Shown: piece after piece, positions 18,301 to 29,343 of the stretch | How the letters are laid out: each line of letters opens with the position of its first letter | How positions within the stretch are numbered: position 1 is the stretch's first letter | DNA from: Persicitalea jodogahamensis | GTDB taxonomy: Bacteria; Bacteroidota; Bacteroidia; Cytophagales; Spirosomataceae | Direction: 5' to 3' | Assembly (NCBI RefSeq): GCF_014651615.1 | Contig: NZ_BMXF01000001.1 | Span: 2,327,731-2,391,730, forward strand | DNA: 64,000 nt | The notes under the pieces: generated by a model | Database searches by the model: none | Told to the model about the DNA's origin: nothing | What the model saw: only the letters and a program-made list of their open reading frames with translations | Program-made: the position numbers and the translations under genes

Positions 18301-18460
18301 TCACGATGATGATCTGGGTGTTGGTCACATCGGGAAATGCCTCGATGGGCATATTTTTAAAAGCCACGAACCCCGAAATAGCCAGCACACCCACCCAGAA
18401 GAACGTGAAGGCTTTGTTTTTAAGCGAAAAAGCGATGATGCCTCTAATGAATTTGTTCAT
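15317..18460 (-). CDS. CzcA-type heavy-metal efflux RND pump
   Basis: A 1047-residue inner-membrane RND transporter of the heavy-metal-efflux family, full length with 12 predicted membrane segments and two large periplasmic loops. The motif in transmembrane helix 4, DFGIIIDGAVVMVE near residue 400, follows the DFGxxxDGAVxxVE pattern of the divalent-metal group (Co/Zn/Cd, CzcA-like); copper/silver CusA proteins differ there. It exports metal ions by proton antiport through a tripartite channel. The gene follows the adaptor gene by 3 bases and is last in the operon, ending at the bidirectional terminator. Confidence 0.93.
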   Translation of the reverse strand: MNKFIRGIIAFSLKNKAFTFFWVGVLAISGFVAFKNMPIEAFPDVTNTQIIIVTEWNGRSAEEIERFVTTPIEIAMNSVQKKTSVRSITMFGLSVIKIIFDDEVEDAFARQQVNNQLRTISLPEEVEPDVQPPYGPTGEIFRYVLESPTRDTRDLLTIQTWTIDRQLRAIPGVADIVAFGGQEKTYEVSVDPNRLAKYDISPLQVYEAVQESNVNVGGDVIEKNGQAYVVRGVGLLNSEQDIGNIIIDDADGNPILVKNVADIRESSMPRVGQVGLDSSDDVVEGIVVMRKGENPNEVLARVKEKITELNERVLPKDVKMATFYDRDNLMNFTTHTVMHNVVEGIVLVTVIVFLFMADWRTTLTVSIVIPLALLFAILCLKAKGMSANLLSLGAVDFGIIIDGAVVMVEGIFVALDHLAIKQGMEKYNKLAIGSVIKKTGTEMGKAIFFSKLIIITALLPIFSFQKVEGKMFSPLAYTLGFALLGALLFTLTLVPVLCHLFLNKNVREKHNPFVNFWNRIVEKGFRWTFTHKKLTVLVSVVVICVTFLSASLLGTEFLPQLNEGALWVEAKLPMSYSLPETVRMTATLRKELGEFPEVNGVLSQAGRSNDGTDPSGFYYVQMQVNLKPKDDWARKISMDDLVREMNDSLSKYQGIGYNYSQPIIDNVAESVAGINASNAVKIYGDDLDKLDGLANQVIKEIEHVPGIEDVGILRNVGQPELSVILDREKMAAYGIKIADAQAVLEMAFGGKTATQKYEGEKKFDVRVRYSREYRKDDKDMSALKVPAINGTKIPLKEIATIRRSTGPAFIYRDNTKRFIGVKFSVRDRDLGSTIAEAQKNVGENLKLPPGYSVGWTGEFENQVRATKRLAQVVPISLIGIFVILFVMFGNIKDSLIVLTNVPFALIGGIIALHLTGINFGISAGVGFIALLGICIQNGVILISEFHNNLHRRMPLAFAIREGVKVRTRPVVMTALMASIGLMPAALSTGIGSESQKPLAVIIIGGLITATVLTLLVFPIIFWGFYRKKEKPINENSQPEGELALANA

Positions 18461-18463
18461 GGC

Positions 18464-19546
18464 TTAATCGTTCAATGCGTCATAAATCAGCAACTGGTTG
18501 GCAGTCATCACTCGTTCGCCGGGTTTGAGACCCGCTGACAGGTAGGTGACGTCACCGATTTGACGGTAAACCTCCACTTCCCGGGTGTCGATCGTGTGGC
18601 GGTCTTTGAAAACCATCACGAAGTTTTTGCTTTTATCAAAAATGATCGCGGACGAGGGAACAGTCAGCATAGAATTCCCGCCTTCCGTGAAGGATAGCTT
18701 GATGGAGGCCCGCATTTCGGGTTTGAGCAGGTAGTCGGGGTTTCTGAGTTGAATGCGGATTTTCATCGCCTTGGTATCGGGGTCGATGATATTGAATATC
18801 TTATCGACTTTCCCTTTGAACACTTTATCAGGGTAGCTGAGGGTGGTCACATTGGCGTCCACACCAAGACGCACCTGGTCGATGTCGCTCTCGTTGACGT
18901 TGGCGATTGCCCAGACATCGTCAATCTGGGCAATGTCAAAAATGTTATCGCTGCGATCGCTGCGAAGCAACTCGTCCTGATTGATATCCTTCTGGATAAT
19001 GAAGCCGGTCAGCGGTGAGCGCACTTCGTAGATTGCGCCTTTCTTAATGCTGTAAATTTTAAAAGTCTCCTGCACGCGGCTCAGCTGCGAGTTGGCTTTG
19101 TCAAGTTGGCTTTTCGCCTCCACTACGTCGCGGTCTGCATTAAGCTTGCCTTCGTTGAGTTCCTGGGCCACCTTGAGATTGTTTTTGGCGACCAGTACAT
19201 CGTTCTGGGCATCGTCGAGCTCTTTGTCGAAACCCGCTACGTCGGTACTACGAATCGTCGCCAGCAGCTGCCCTTTCTTGACATAATCCCCTAATTCCAC
19301 AAATACCTTCGTAACGTTGCCACCCACAACGGGATACACCTCGATCAACTTGTTGTTATCGGCGGTGATCTTTCCATAAAAGGCTAACTCGTTGCGCAGG
19401 GGCTCGATCTTGGCTTCGGCCAACCTGGTGGTAGAAAGCGTCTTGTCGCTCATTACGAAGGTCTGGTCGATATCATCTTTGGGTGGCGTCTCATGCCCGC
19501 AGGCCGCCAGGATGATGAGTAGAGGGAAAAACTTTAATTGTTTCAT
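18464..19546 (-). CDS. RND efflux periplasmic adaptor subunit (CzcB/CusB type)
   Basis: A 360-residue membrane-fusion protein with a lipoprotein signal (FFPLLIILAACGHE, Cys16). The biotinyl-lipoyl-like segment VGGNVTKVFVELGDYVKKGQ is followed by an alpha-helical hairpin (about residues 100-150) and the returning half with SPLTGFIIQKDINQDE. Beta-barrel and C-terminal MFP domains complete it. It bridges the RND pump and the TolC channel. It has no extra N-terminal metal-chaperone domain. It begins 76 bases after the channel gene. Confidence 0.92.
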   Translation of the reverse strand: MKQLKFFPLLIILAACGHETPPKDDIDQTFVMSDKTLSTTRLAEAKIEPLRNELAFYGKITADNNKLIEVYPVVGGNVTKVFVELGDYVKKGQLLATIRSTDVAGFDKELDDAQNDVLVAKNNLKVAQELNEGKLNADRDVVEAKSQLDKANSQLSRVQETFKIYSIKKGAIYEVRSPLTGFIIQKDINQDELLRSDRSDNIFDIAQIDDVWAIANVNESDIDQVRLGVDANVTTLSYPDKVFKGKVDKIFNIIDPDTKAMKIRIQLRNPDYLLKPEMRASIKLSFTEGGNSMLTVPSSAIIFDKSKNFVMVFKDRHTIDTREVEVYRQIGDVTYLSAGLKPGERVMTANQLLIYDALND

Positions 19547-19622
19547 GGAGTGATGAGTGATTTTTCTGCAGGCGGTCGTGAGAGACTATGCCACTTTGTG
19601 CCTCAGTAACTTTGGGGCACTT

Positions 19623-20873
19623 TCAAAATACCGTTGCGTTTATTACCTGATTCACATTTTCTTCTGAAAGGATCAGTTGCTTTCGCAATTCAATCATTTG
19701 CAGAATACTCTGATTATAGCTTTCCATAAAATCGGTGAATTCCAGAATTGAGATGTTTCCTCGGCGGAAATTCTGAACGATTGAATTATAAACGAGGTCG
19801 AAATTTTGGGTGCTGGTGGCCAGTTGCCGGTACCGCAGACTCTGCTGTTCCCAAGTGCGCAGACTGGCCACAATCTGATTTCTTATGTCCTCCAACTGGA
19901 AGTCCTTCAGCAGCCGGGATTGGTTCAACTGCCACTCGGCAATCTTGATAGTTCCCCTGTTGCGATTCCAGAGCGGAAGCGGCAAGCCGAACGTAAGGTT
20001 TACCTGATTGTTGAAAGCCCCCCCGCGCTGGTCGTAGGAAACTCCGGCGGTCAGGTCAGGCGTGGCCAGCGATCGCTGCCAGCGGGCGTAGAGCTCATTG
20101 TTTTCCATGAGTTTCAGAAAACGGCGGTAATCGGGGTTGCTTTCTTTTGCCAATTCCAGCAATTCATCCACGTTGGGTGTGATGGCTTTTTCGTACCGCT
20201 CAACCAATTCACGTTCAGCGAGGACAGGTACGATGGGTTCGGTCGTACCCGTTAACAAACTAAGTTGCCGCTGCTCCTCAAACACATCGCTTTGTAACGA
20301 AACAAGGTCGTCCCTTAAACTCAGAGCCAGCGACTGCAGACGTACCTGGTCTTTCAGGGGAATGTTCCCTTTCTGCACCTGTACGGTATAAGCCTGGATG
20401 AGCGTGTCTACACGAGCGACCTGGGAGGTAATACTTTCGATTTTCCTGAGATCGAAGTACAGGCTGAAATACTGCTGCCGGAGTTGAAATCGCAGGTTGC
20501 GCACGAGTTGCTCGAATTGCAATTCAGCTAGCCCGACATTTGATTTCGCGAATTCGATCTCATTCTTCTTTTTGCCCCCCATGTATATCAACTGCTGAAC
20601 TGCCAGTTGTTTCTGGCCCTTACCGCCCACATCCAGTATCCGTTGCTGTGGCGGATTCAAGGCATTCAGCTCAACCGAAACGTAGGGTAGTTCCCAGATC
20701 CGGGCCTGAATTATACCAGCCTGCGCTACATTGATATTGTATTGCTCGGCCAGCAACAGCAAATTATTCTGCCGGAAAGCGTCTTCGCTCTGCTGTAAAG
20801 TCATTTGACCTACGGCAGCAGGCAGCAGTAAAGAATGAAAGAGAAAAACAGAAAGGAAATGAAAGAATTTCAT
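19623..20873 (-). CDS. TolC-family outer-membrane efflux channel (CzcC type)
   Basis: A 416-residue protein with a signal peptide (FHSLLLPAAVGQ) and the two repeated long-helix units of outer-membrane efflux proteins (about residues 25-210 and 225-410). Motifs such as NRGTIKIAEWQLNQSR and FRRGNISILEFTDFMESYNQ are typical of CzcC. It forms the exit duct of the tripartite pump encoded downstream. The 67-base gap after the kinase gene may hold a separate promoter. Confidence 0.9.
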   Translation of the reverse strand: MKFFHFLSVFLFHSLLLPAAVGQMTLQQSEDAFRQNNLLLLAEQYNINVAQAGIIQARIWELPYVSVELNALNPPQQRILDVGGKGQKQLAVQQLIYMGGKKKNEIEFAKSNVGLAELQFEQLVRNLRFQLRQQYFSLYFDLRKIESITSQVARVDTLIQAYTVQVQKGNIPLKDQVRLQSLALSLRDDLVSLQSDVFEEQRQLSLLTGTTEPIVPVLAERELVERYEKAITPNVDELLELAKESNPDYRRFLKLMENNELYARWQRSLATPDLTAGVSYDQRGGAFNNQVNLTFGLPLPLWNRNRGTIKIAEWQLNQSRLLKDFQLEDIRNQIVASLRTWEQQSLRYRQLATSTQNFDLVYNSIVQNFRRGNISILEFTDFMESYNQSILQMIELRKQLILSEENVNQVINATVF

Positions 20874-20940
20874 GCCTGTGACGAAAATTTACTTCGTCAC
20901 AAAAGTGCGGCAGGCACCTTAAACAGGCTTTAAGGCAGGC

Positions 20941-22320
20941 TTAAATTTTGCTTAAAGTTTTGAAGGTAACAATAAATCGGTGTTCACCGCTTTCATTCAT
21001 ATACCGAATTGTCGCTTCATGGTAATCCAGAATACGCTTCACAATGCTGAGTCCCAGTCCCGAGCCATTGGTCTTACGGGCGTTGGCGCCTCGGGTAAAG
21101 GGCTGAAACAGCGTACCTGTCTCTGCTTCGCCAAGTAGCTCTCCCGAATTTGAAACCGTTAACGTGAGGTGATCTGCCGAGGTTTGCTCTAATAGTACGG
21201 TTGCGCAATTGTCCGGGGAGTATTGATATGCATTGCGCAGAAGGTTAGCGATGGCAATTTCCAGCACCGGCTTCGCCGCCAGAATTTCCAGCCCGTCAGC
21301 GAGTTCTTCGTTTTCAACGATTTCGAAATTCATTTTAAAATCAGGAAAACTTCGCCTTACCTGTTCGTAAGCGACAAAAATCAGCTCGTCAATTCGCTCG
21401 GTTTTGAACTGGGCATTGGATTCCACCGGACTGTTTTTAGCCAGAAGTAACAGTGAATCGATTAACTCCGATAACTGACTGACATTGCCGGAAATGCTTC
21501 GGAGATACTGACGGGTTGCCAGAGAAAGTCCTTCGGACTCCAAAAGGTTGTCGAGCTGAAACGTAATGCGACTAATGGGGGTGCGGAGTTCATGCGAGGC
21601 GTTGGCCGTAAAGGCACGCTGGGCAGAGAAGGCTTTTTCAATCCTGATCAGCATTTGATTGAAGGCACGCGCAAGCAACGATATTTCGTCGTTGCGGGAG
21701 GAGTCGATGGGAATCTGAGTACTCAGCTCGTTGGCCGAGATTTGCGTAATCCGGGCTTGAAAATCATCCAGAGGTTTGGTCAGTCGCCTGATAATGAAAT
21801 AGGTGGCTATCCACACGATGGCAATACCCACCAGGAAGGTGGTGAGCAGAGAATAAAAAAGAAACCGCAACTTGGTATTGCCATACCGATCTTCGGCCGC
21901 AATCAGCACGTAGTAATCGGCGGCCTCGAAGTCATAGAATATACCGAGAACGTCTTTTTCATCCACAATCCTGAAAAAGCGTTTGTTTTTTTTTAAATCC
22001 ACCAAATCCTGATGGTTCCACCGAATAGAGGCGTCGTCGATGCTGCTGTAAATGAGCCGGTAATTCTCGTCGAATACGAGCGTTTTCTCATTGTAGAGCT
22101 TGTTAATGCTATTCTGGTCGATGATTTTCAGCATCTGCTTGTCGATTTCCCGTACTTTGAGCAAAAGTTCGACGGTGGTAAGCGCTTTTTCCTCCAGTCG
22201 ATCGCTGAACTCTTCCCGTCGAAAAGAAGAAAAAGACAGGTACACCAAAGCAATGGCCACGCCGAACAGGATCAGGAAGGCGGCACTAACGTAGATGGCA
22301 AGGCGTCGTTTGATGGTCAT
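20941..22320 (-). CDS. Sensor histidine kinase of the metal-efflux operon
   Basis: A 459-residue membrane kinase. Membrane segments at about residues 9-30 and 153-177 flank a periplasmic sensor of about 120 residues, followed by a HAMP domain (RRLTKPLDDFQARI). The phosphoacceptor is His243 in ANASHELRTPIS, and the catalytic domain has NAYQYS (N box) and GSGLGLSIVKR (G box). It overlaps the response-regulator gene by 4 bases (ATGA). Context next to a CzcCBA-type pump implies sensing of periplasmic metal, although the sensor domain shows no obvious metal-binding cluster. Confidence 0.92.
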   Translation of the reverse strand: MTIKRRLAIYVSAAFLILFGVAIALVYLSFSSFRREEFSDRLEEKALTTVELLLKVREIDKQMLKIIDQNSINKLYNEKTLVFDENYRLIYSSIDDASIRWNHQDLVDLKKNKRFFRIVDEKDVLGIFYDFEAADYYVLIAAEDRYGNTKLRFLFYSLLTTFLVGIAIVWIATYFIIRRLTKPLDDFQARITQISANELSTQIPIDSSRNDEISLLARAFNQMLIRIEKAFSAQRAFTANASHELRTPISRITFQLDNLLESEGLSLATRQYLRSISGNVSQLSELIDSLLLLAKNSPVESNAQFKTERIDELIFVAYEQVRRSFPDFKMNFEIVENEELADGLEILAAKPVLEIAIANLLRNAYQYSPDNCATVLLEQTSADHLTLTVSNSGELLGEAETGTLFQPFTRGANARKTNGSGLGLSIVKRILDYHEATIRYMNESGEHRFIVTFKTLSKI

Positions 22321-22997
22321 TCTCCGCTAATAAAGTACCCAAACCCGGGCCGGGTATGAATGAGCTTCTTGTCGTGGTCTTTGTCGATTTTTTTGCGCAG
22401 AAAATTGATATACACCTCAATGGTGTTCAGGCTGGTTTCGAAGTGGATGTCCCAGACCGCTTCGGCGATGGTTTGTTTGGAAACGGTACGGCCTTTGGCT
22501 TTCACCAGGAAAAGCAGCAACTGGTATTCCTTAGGGGTGAGTTCAATGGATCGACCGGCCCGCTTGACTTTCATTTCGGTCAGGTCAAGTTCAAGATCGG
22601 CCACCTTGAGCAAATCCGTTTTTTCCTGCGGCTGGCTGCTCCGACGCAGCAGGGCCATAATCCGGATGTAAAGTTCATCCAAATGGAAAGGTTTGACTAG
22701 GTAGTCATCCGCTCCGTGCTGGAATGCATCGAACTTGTCCTGAATTTCACCATAGGCCGTCAACATCACAATTGGTGTGGTTGAATCAGCACTACGGATC
22801 CTCTTACAAACGTCGAGTCCATTCAGTTTCGGTACGTTGATATCCAGTAGGTAGGCTTCATAGGTGGCCAAGCCAAGCTGCCGGAAAAAGAGGTCGCCAT
22901 CGAACACGCAATCACATTCGAATCCTTTGGAAGTCAGGAAGGTGCTAACCTCCCGGGACAAAATGGGATCATCTTCAAGCAGGAGCAAACGACTCAT
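22317..22997 (-). CDS. OmpR/PhoB-family response regulator
   Basis: A 226-residue regulator when started at ATG 22997 (MSRLLLLEDDPILS); an in-frame start 14 codons upstream would add a non-homologous tail. The receiver domain has the acidic pair E8-D9-D10, phosphoacceptor Asp52 (LLDINVPKLNG), the Thr of VMLTAYGE and the Lys of YLVKPFH. The winged-helix output domain covers about residues 125-226 (ELTPKEYQLLLFL). It is the first gene of the minus-strand metal-efflux operon and probably activates it in response to the coupled kinase. Confidence 0.93.
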   Translation of the reverse strand: MSRLLLLEDDPILSREVSTFLTSKGFECDCVFDGDLFFRQLGLATYEAYLLDINVPKLNGLDVCKRIRSADSTTPIVMLTAYGEIQDKFDAFQHGADDYLVKPFHLDELYIRIMALLRRSSQPQEKTDLLKVADLELDLTEMKVKRAGRSIELTPKEYQLLLFLVKAKGRTVSKQTIAEAVWDIHFETSLNTIEVYINFLRKKIDKDHDKKLIHTRPGFGYFISGE

Positions 22998-23055
22998 TTC
23001 AGGTAGGGGATGAAAGATTGACAGGTACTGGGAGAACAATTTAATTCTTTCTCAA

Positions 23056-24168
23056 TCAAAACTGAATAACCCCCTTTGCATTGCGCCCATGGTGCATATC
23101 GTCGAAAGCCTGAGCCAGGTCTTCCAGTGGGTAGGTGCGCGTGACTAGTTCATCAAGTTTAAGCTGCCCTTCTTGGTACAGCTCAAGAATTTTAGGGAAA
23201 TCACGCTCGGGGTTGCATTGGCCATAAAGAGGATTAATGTAAAGTTTGTCCCATTCAAACAAACTCATATCGATGCTGATCTCCTGTTCAATACCGCTAA
23301 CCTGACAGGCGAGGCCTGCATTGCGTACCATCGCCAGGGGCGCGGCTCCAAGTTCGGGGATAGCAGTGCATTCAAAAGCATAATCGGCTCCTCGATCGTT
23401 GGTTAGGGATTTAACCTGTTGAGCGGCTTTCTGTAATCCACGGTCTTCTCTACTGGCTTGAATGGTGTGCGTTGCGCCGTATTGCCTGGCCATTTCCAGT
23501 CGAGCGGGACTTAGATCCACGGCGATAATCATGGTGGCCCCGGAGATTCTCGCTCCCTGAATGACATTGAGTCCAACGCCACCGGCACCCAGAACTACCA
23601 CCGAACTACCCGATTGTACTTTGGCCGCATTCACGACCGAGCCGTAGCCCGTCATCACGCCGCAGCCCACGATAGCTGCTGATGAAAAGGGAATTTTTAC
23701 GTCGATTTTCACGACAGCCGCCTCGCGTACTACGGTCAGTCCGGCCATCGTGCCCAGGCTAAACGACCGCTCGATGGGTTTTCCCTGCCATAGTGTCCTC
23801 TCCAATCCAGCGTGGCCGCCACTGGCCTTGTTGCCAGCCGTAACGGGTGAGTTTACTTCACAAATGTGTTGGTTGCCTTCCCGGCACTGAAAGCACTCTT
23901 TGCAGGGTATGGCCCAATTCAAAATGACCGCGTCACCAGGCTTTACTTTCGTTACCAGTGGCCCTATTTCTTTGACGACGCCCGCGCCCTCGTGGCCCAT
24001 GACGATGGGCTTCCCCCACGATAAAGAGTCGTAGTCGGTATGGCAGATTCCGGCGGCTTTTATTTCAACCAGTACTTCGTCGCCTTGCGGCGGAAAGGTC
24101 TGGATGGTTTCGATGGTAAAAGTACCGTCGCCGTGGCTGATGGCGGCTTGGGCGGAGTAGGAGAGCAT
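23056..24168 (-). CDS. Zinc-dependent alcohol dehydrogenase (class III-like)
   Basis: A 370-residue medium-chain dehydrogenase. Catalytic zinc ligands Cys42 and the His59-Glu60 pair (MGHEGAGVV) and the structural zinc cysteines C89, C92, C95 and C103 are all present. The NAD-binding VVVLGAGGVGLNVIQGA lies near residue 200. The order of motifs resembles S-(hydroxymethyl)glutathione and aryl/benzyl alcohol dehydrogenases; the exact substrate is uncertain. It is the first gene of a minus-strand unit beside the response regulator and diverges from a TlpA-type gene. Confidence 0.88.
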   Translation of the reverse strand: MLSYSAQAAISHGDGTFTIETIQTFPPQGDEVLVEIKAAGICHTDYDSLSWGKPIVMGHEGAGVVKEIGPLVTKVKPGDAVILNWAIPCKECFQCREGNQHICEVNSPVTAGNKASGGHAGLERTLWQGKPIERSFSLGTMAGLTVVREAAVVKIDVKIPFSSAAIVGCGVMTGYGSVVNAAKVQSGSSVVVLGAGGVGLNVIQGARISGATMIIAVDLSPARLEMARQYGATHTIQASREDRGLQKAAQQVKSLTNDRGADYAFECTAIPELGAAPLAMVRNAGLACQVSGIEQEISIDMSLFEWDKLYINPLYGQCNPERDFPKILELYQEGQLKLDELVTRTYPLEDLAQAFDDMHHGRNAKGVIQF

Positions 24169-24246
24169 TGGGTCGCGTTTTTATTTATAAAAATCTATAC
24201 CTTAGGGAAGCAATTGTCAAATCATCCACCTTTTCAGGATCACTTA

Positions 24247-25572
24247 ATGAAAAAGCTACTGATGCTTTTTTTCGTATTTCGTCTGGGCTTAATCACAAAC
24301 GTACTGATTGCCCAAGAAAATACTACCCTGAATTTTGAGCAGCCTGAAAATTTCGAAGGGTTTTTGATCTACTTTCCTACGAATTTGAATGATTTGAGTA
24401 AATTCAAAGGCATGCCTGCGGATACGCTCGAATCCAATATTTACGTAATGAATTTACAGAGAAACCAGTCGGTGTACACCAATTATTTGAAGGGCTATTA
24501 CTCTAAAGAGTACTTCAGCAAAGTTGTGGAAACTTACAAAACCGACACGTCAAACATTTATAAGGGAAAAGACATTGTCAATTCCCTATTCGTTTTCTCT
24601 GCCCTTTTGCCTAACAACCGAAAGGTGATTATTCCTGATTTGAATAGCAACAACGATTTTAGTGATGACAAAGCATACGAATTCACAATCACTGATTTTG
24701 ACAGAAAATTTCCAACGGACTCGCTTGAAACACTCGACTTCAACTACGATTACTATCATCAGGGACAGCTACATAAGCGTAATTTGAAATTCAAATTGGC
24801 TCCTTCCGATGCGGGGCATAGCTTCAAAGATCCCCGGGAAAAGCCATTGATGAACTACCTAAAACTGGATGGCAGAATGGAAGCAAAAGCGGATGTAGAG
24901 GGAAGGCCTTACCTCTTTACGGTTCAAAGTCTACTGAATTCCGACTATACGAGGGGCGATTTGTACGTTAAAGATTTGACCAAAAATATTGACCTACAAT
25001 TTAACCCCGAGCTCAAAGTGGGTGATGTTTTCAGTCTGGGAGATAAGAGAGTCAGAATTGCCGCTTCTTACTTTGGCGATACAGGAGTACTTTCTGTTCT
25101 GGAACCGGGTACCGCCAAGACAGGCGTGCGTCAAAACGAGACGCTGCCTGATTCCAGTATCAACGCACTGGGACGTACGTTAAAAGCCACATCCGATTAT
25201 ACCCTAATCGATTTTTGGGGAAGCTGGTGCGGCCCCTGCATCCAGGCGCTGCCGGATTTGAGGAAAGTGTACGAAAAATACCGAAACGACCCCAAGTTTC
25301 AATTGGTAAGCATAGCGTATGAGGATAGCAAGGATCTGGCAAAACTCAGTGCATTAATTGACAAACACGACATCGACTGGCAGAATATCATCGAGTATAA
25401 GCCTAAACGAGGTGAGGCTCCCAACTACGACAAAATGGTTTGGCATTTCGACGTGGGTACTTTTCCCACCACCATCCTGATAGATAAAGCCGGAAAAATC
25501 GTGTACCGGGATTCTGGTTCGGAAAGTTTCGGTCGATTGAACGCGGTATTAACCGAAACTTTTGGGTACTAA
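24247..25572 (+). CDS. TlpA-family thioredoxin-like protein
   Basis: A 441-residue exported protein. I chose ATG 24247, which gives a clean signal peptide (MKKLLMLFFVFRLGLITNVL); a longer reading frame would run into the divergent dehydrogenase gene. The first 300 residues are an uncharacterised beta-rich domain. The C-terminal 130 residues are a thioredoxin fold with active-site C328-G-P-C331 (FWGSWCGPCIQALPDL) and the cis-proline segment GTFPTTILID. TlpA-type proteins are periplasmic thiol reductants. The N-terminal domain probably binds a partner, as in Bacteroidota AhpC/TSA-like fusion proteins. Confidence 0.85.
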   Translation: MKKLLMLFFVFRLGLITNVLIAQENTTLNFEQPENFEGFLIYFPTNLNDLSKFKGMPADTLESNIYVMNLQRNQSVYTNYLKGYYSKEYFSKVVETYKTDTSNIYKGKDIVNSLFVFSALLPNNRKVIIPDLNSNNDFSDDKAYEFTITDFDRKFPTDSLETLDFNYDYYHQGQLHKRNLKFKLAPSDAGHSFKDPREKPLMNYLKLDGRMEAKADVEGRPYLFTVQSLLNSDYTRGDLYVKDLTKNIDLQFNPELKVGDVFSLGDKRVRIAASYFGDTGVLSVLEPGTAKTGVRQNETLPDSSINALGRTLKATSDYTLIDFWGSWCGPCIQALPDLRKVYEKYRNDPKFQLVSIAYEDSKDLAKLSALIDKHDIDWQNIIEYKPKRGEAPNYDKMVWHFDVGTFPTTILIDKAGKIVYRDSGSESFGRLNAVLTETFGY

Positions 25573-25615
25573 TCCACCAATCAAGCCCCAAAGAAAGCAC
25601 TACTTCAATTGGTAG

Positions 25616-27337
<1,722 letters not shown>

Positions 27338-27344
27338 TTCGTTT

Positions 27345-29225
27345 ATGAGTTGGTTCGTCAGAATTCAGCTTTGCGTAGGGTTATATTTTGGCTTACAGCT
27401 TGCGGTTTGCGCGCAAATCACGGTGACGTTTCCGACCTCGCGGGCGGTGTTTCAGCGCGATAATGCCAACCAGGCTACGCTTTATATAGGAGGTACTTTT
27501 GAAGACTGCCTGGATCAGATCGAGGCAAGGGTAGTACCCCGCGTTGCGGGGCAGGGGACAGCTACGGCCTGGACCGTAATCCAGACCAACCCGGTAGGTG
27601 GGCAGTTTTACGGCTCCATCCTGGTGTCTGGAGGCTGGTATCAGCTGGACGTTCGCGGGGTTCGGAATGGCAGCGAAGTGGCGTTGAGTAGTGTGGATCG
27701 CGTCGGGATCGGCGAGGTGTTTTTGGTGGCGGGACAATCCAACGTCACGGGCGGTGATGGCCTCCCCAATGGACCCAGCGCCACTGACGACCGGGTGAGC
27801 AGCATCAATTTCCAGAATATCAATCCAAATAACAATACAATACCTCCGTATGCCAATGTGCAACTACCGTGTCCGGAGTTCGTTCACCTTGATGATTTTG
27901 TCAAGACGGCTCCTTTTGGGAATTATGCCTGGTGCTGGGGGATTTTTGGGGACCTGATCGCGCAGCGTCTCAACGTTCCTGTCCTGATATTCAACTCCGG
28001 ATGGTCGGGTACTTCCATGTACAATTGGGTGGAGTCCATTGATCCTAATTTTACAACTGTCGGAATTTTTGGCAATACCTACCCGGCCGGGCTCCCATTT
28101 GGCCATCTGCGCCTGGCGTTGAACAACTACATTGCCCAGCAGGGGTACCGCGCGGTACTTTGGCACCAGGGCGAGAACGACAATTTTACGGAAACCAGTC
28201 GCGAAAGTTACCGGAACGGTCTTCGTTCCATCATTAATGCCAGTCGATCCCTTTCAGGAAAGGAAAACCTGGCTTGGGTGGTGGCCAGGGTGTCACGCAT
28301 GACCAGGGACGGCGTTTCCCGCACCTGGCAGCCAGTCATCGATGCTCAGAATGATGTCATCGGTATCAATGGCAGTGACCCTAATCTTTTTCTGCCTAAC
28401 GTATTTGCCGGCCCCGAAACCGATCCACTGGAAGGCCCGGCCCTGCGCACCTCCGATAACATCCATTTTACTGGCAACGGGCTCAACGTATTGGCTCAAG
28501 CGTGGGACAACAGCCTGACCAACGCTTTCTTTGCCAGTTCCACGCCTTACCTGTCCACACCGCCGCTCAATGTCACGGTGCTCTGTGGCCCCGGAGGGAA
28601 CCAGCTGACGTTCCAGGGCCCGAACGGGTGGGGCGCTTACCGCTGGCTCCCTGAGAACGATTGCAACCAGGTACTTAACGATCAGCAAACCTGGACTGCC
28701 TCGACGGGAAAATATCGGCTGAAAGTGATTGATAATTTTCAAAACACGGTACTTTCACAGCGGCTCAATGTACCGGTATCGACCACCACGGATGTGTCGG
28801 CTTCAGGCACTACTACGGTGGGGCAGGGGGGGACTATTACAGCCTTATCTTCATCGTCAAATGCCTGTCGATTCAGTTGGAATGGCCCCAATGGCTTTAC
28901 CTCGACGCAACAAAATTTTGTGCTGAATAACGCAACATCCGCTCAGGCAGGTACCTACACGGTATCGGCGACGAATGCTTATGGCTGCCAGGCCCAAAGC
29001 TCGCTCAATGTGCAAGTGGTAAACATAATCGAGAGTGTCAAATCGGGTAACTGGACCGATTCAAGCACTTGGTCGTGCGGCTGTTTGCCTACTGCTTCAA
29101 CCGACGTCAGGATCAACGCCAGGCATACTGTCGATTTAAGCACTACTGTCCAGGCCCGGAACGTTTTTTATCAAAACGGGAATCTGCAATTTCTTAGTGG
29201 CGGTAGCCTTATGCTGGCCCAGTAG
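27345..29225 (+). CDS. Secreted sialate O-acetylesterase-type SGNH hydrolase
   Basis: A 626-residue exported protein (signal ending in FGLQLAVCAQ). The carbohydrate-esterase SGNH core covers about residues 125-395: block I GQSN (VFLVAGQSNVTGG), block III-like WHQGENDN (VLWHQGENDNF), and the final catalytic His in DNIHFTGNG. This is the arrangement of SASA/CE6-type acetylesterases. Residues about 480-560 form an Ig-like/PKD-type module. The last 65 residues (SGNWTDSSTWSCGCLP) are a domain shared with the next gene. Substrate is unknown; no T9SS C-terminal signal is visible. Confidence 0.75.
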   Translation: MSWFVRIQLCVGLYFGLQLAVCAQITVTFPTSRAVFQRDNANQATLYIGGTFEDCLDQIEARVVPRVAGQGTATAWTVIQTNPVGGQFYGSILVSGGWYQLDVRGVRNGSEVALSSVDRVGIGEVFLVAGQSNVTGGDGLPNGPSATDDRVSSINFQNINPNNNTIPPYANVQLPCPEFVHLDDFVKTAPFGNYAWCWGIFGDLIAQRLNVPVLIFNSGWSGTSMYNWVESIDPNFTTVGIFGNTYPAGLPFGHLRLALNNYIAQQGYRAVLWHQGENDNFTETSRESYRNGLRSIINASRSLSGKENLAWVVARVSRMTRDGVSRTWQPVIDAQNDVIGINGSDPNLFLPNVFAGPETDPLEGPALRTSDNIHFTGNGLNVLAQAWDNSLTNAFFASSTPYLSTPPLNVTVLCGPGGNQLTFQGPNGWGAYRWLPENDCNQVLNDQQTWTASTGKYRLKVIDNFQNTVLSQRLNVPVSTTTDVSASGTTTVGQGGTITALSSSSNACRFSWNGPNGFTSTQQNFVLNNATSAQAGTYTVSATNAYGCQAQSSLNVQVVNIIESVKSGNWTDSSTWSCGCLPTASTDVRINARHTVDLSTTVQARNVFYQNGNLQFLSGGSLMLAQ

Positions 29226-29343
29226 TAACCGATATTATATTCTCGGAGATTATTTTGATCAATGCCTGCAAAAGGCTATTTTGCGGATAAAACTACCATA
29301 TCCCCTCATTCTGCGAATCCTTGTATTGTATTAAACAGACAGA

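Noticed and set aside
17444-18538. Plus-strand open frame opposite the CzcA-type gene
   Set aside because: Antisense to the RND pump; His- and Val-rich translation typical of a shadow frame.
24040-24246. N-terminal extension of the TlpA-type protein
   Set aside because: It would overlap the divergent dehydrogenase gene and bury the signal peptide; ATG 24247 is preferred.
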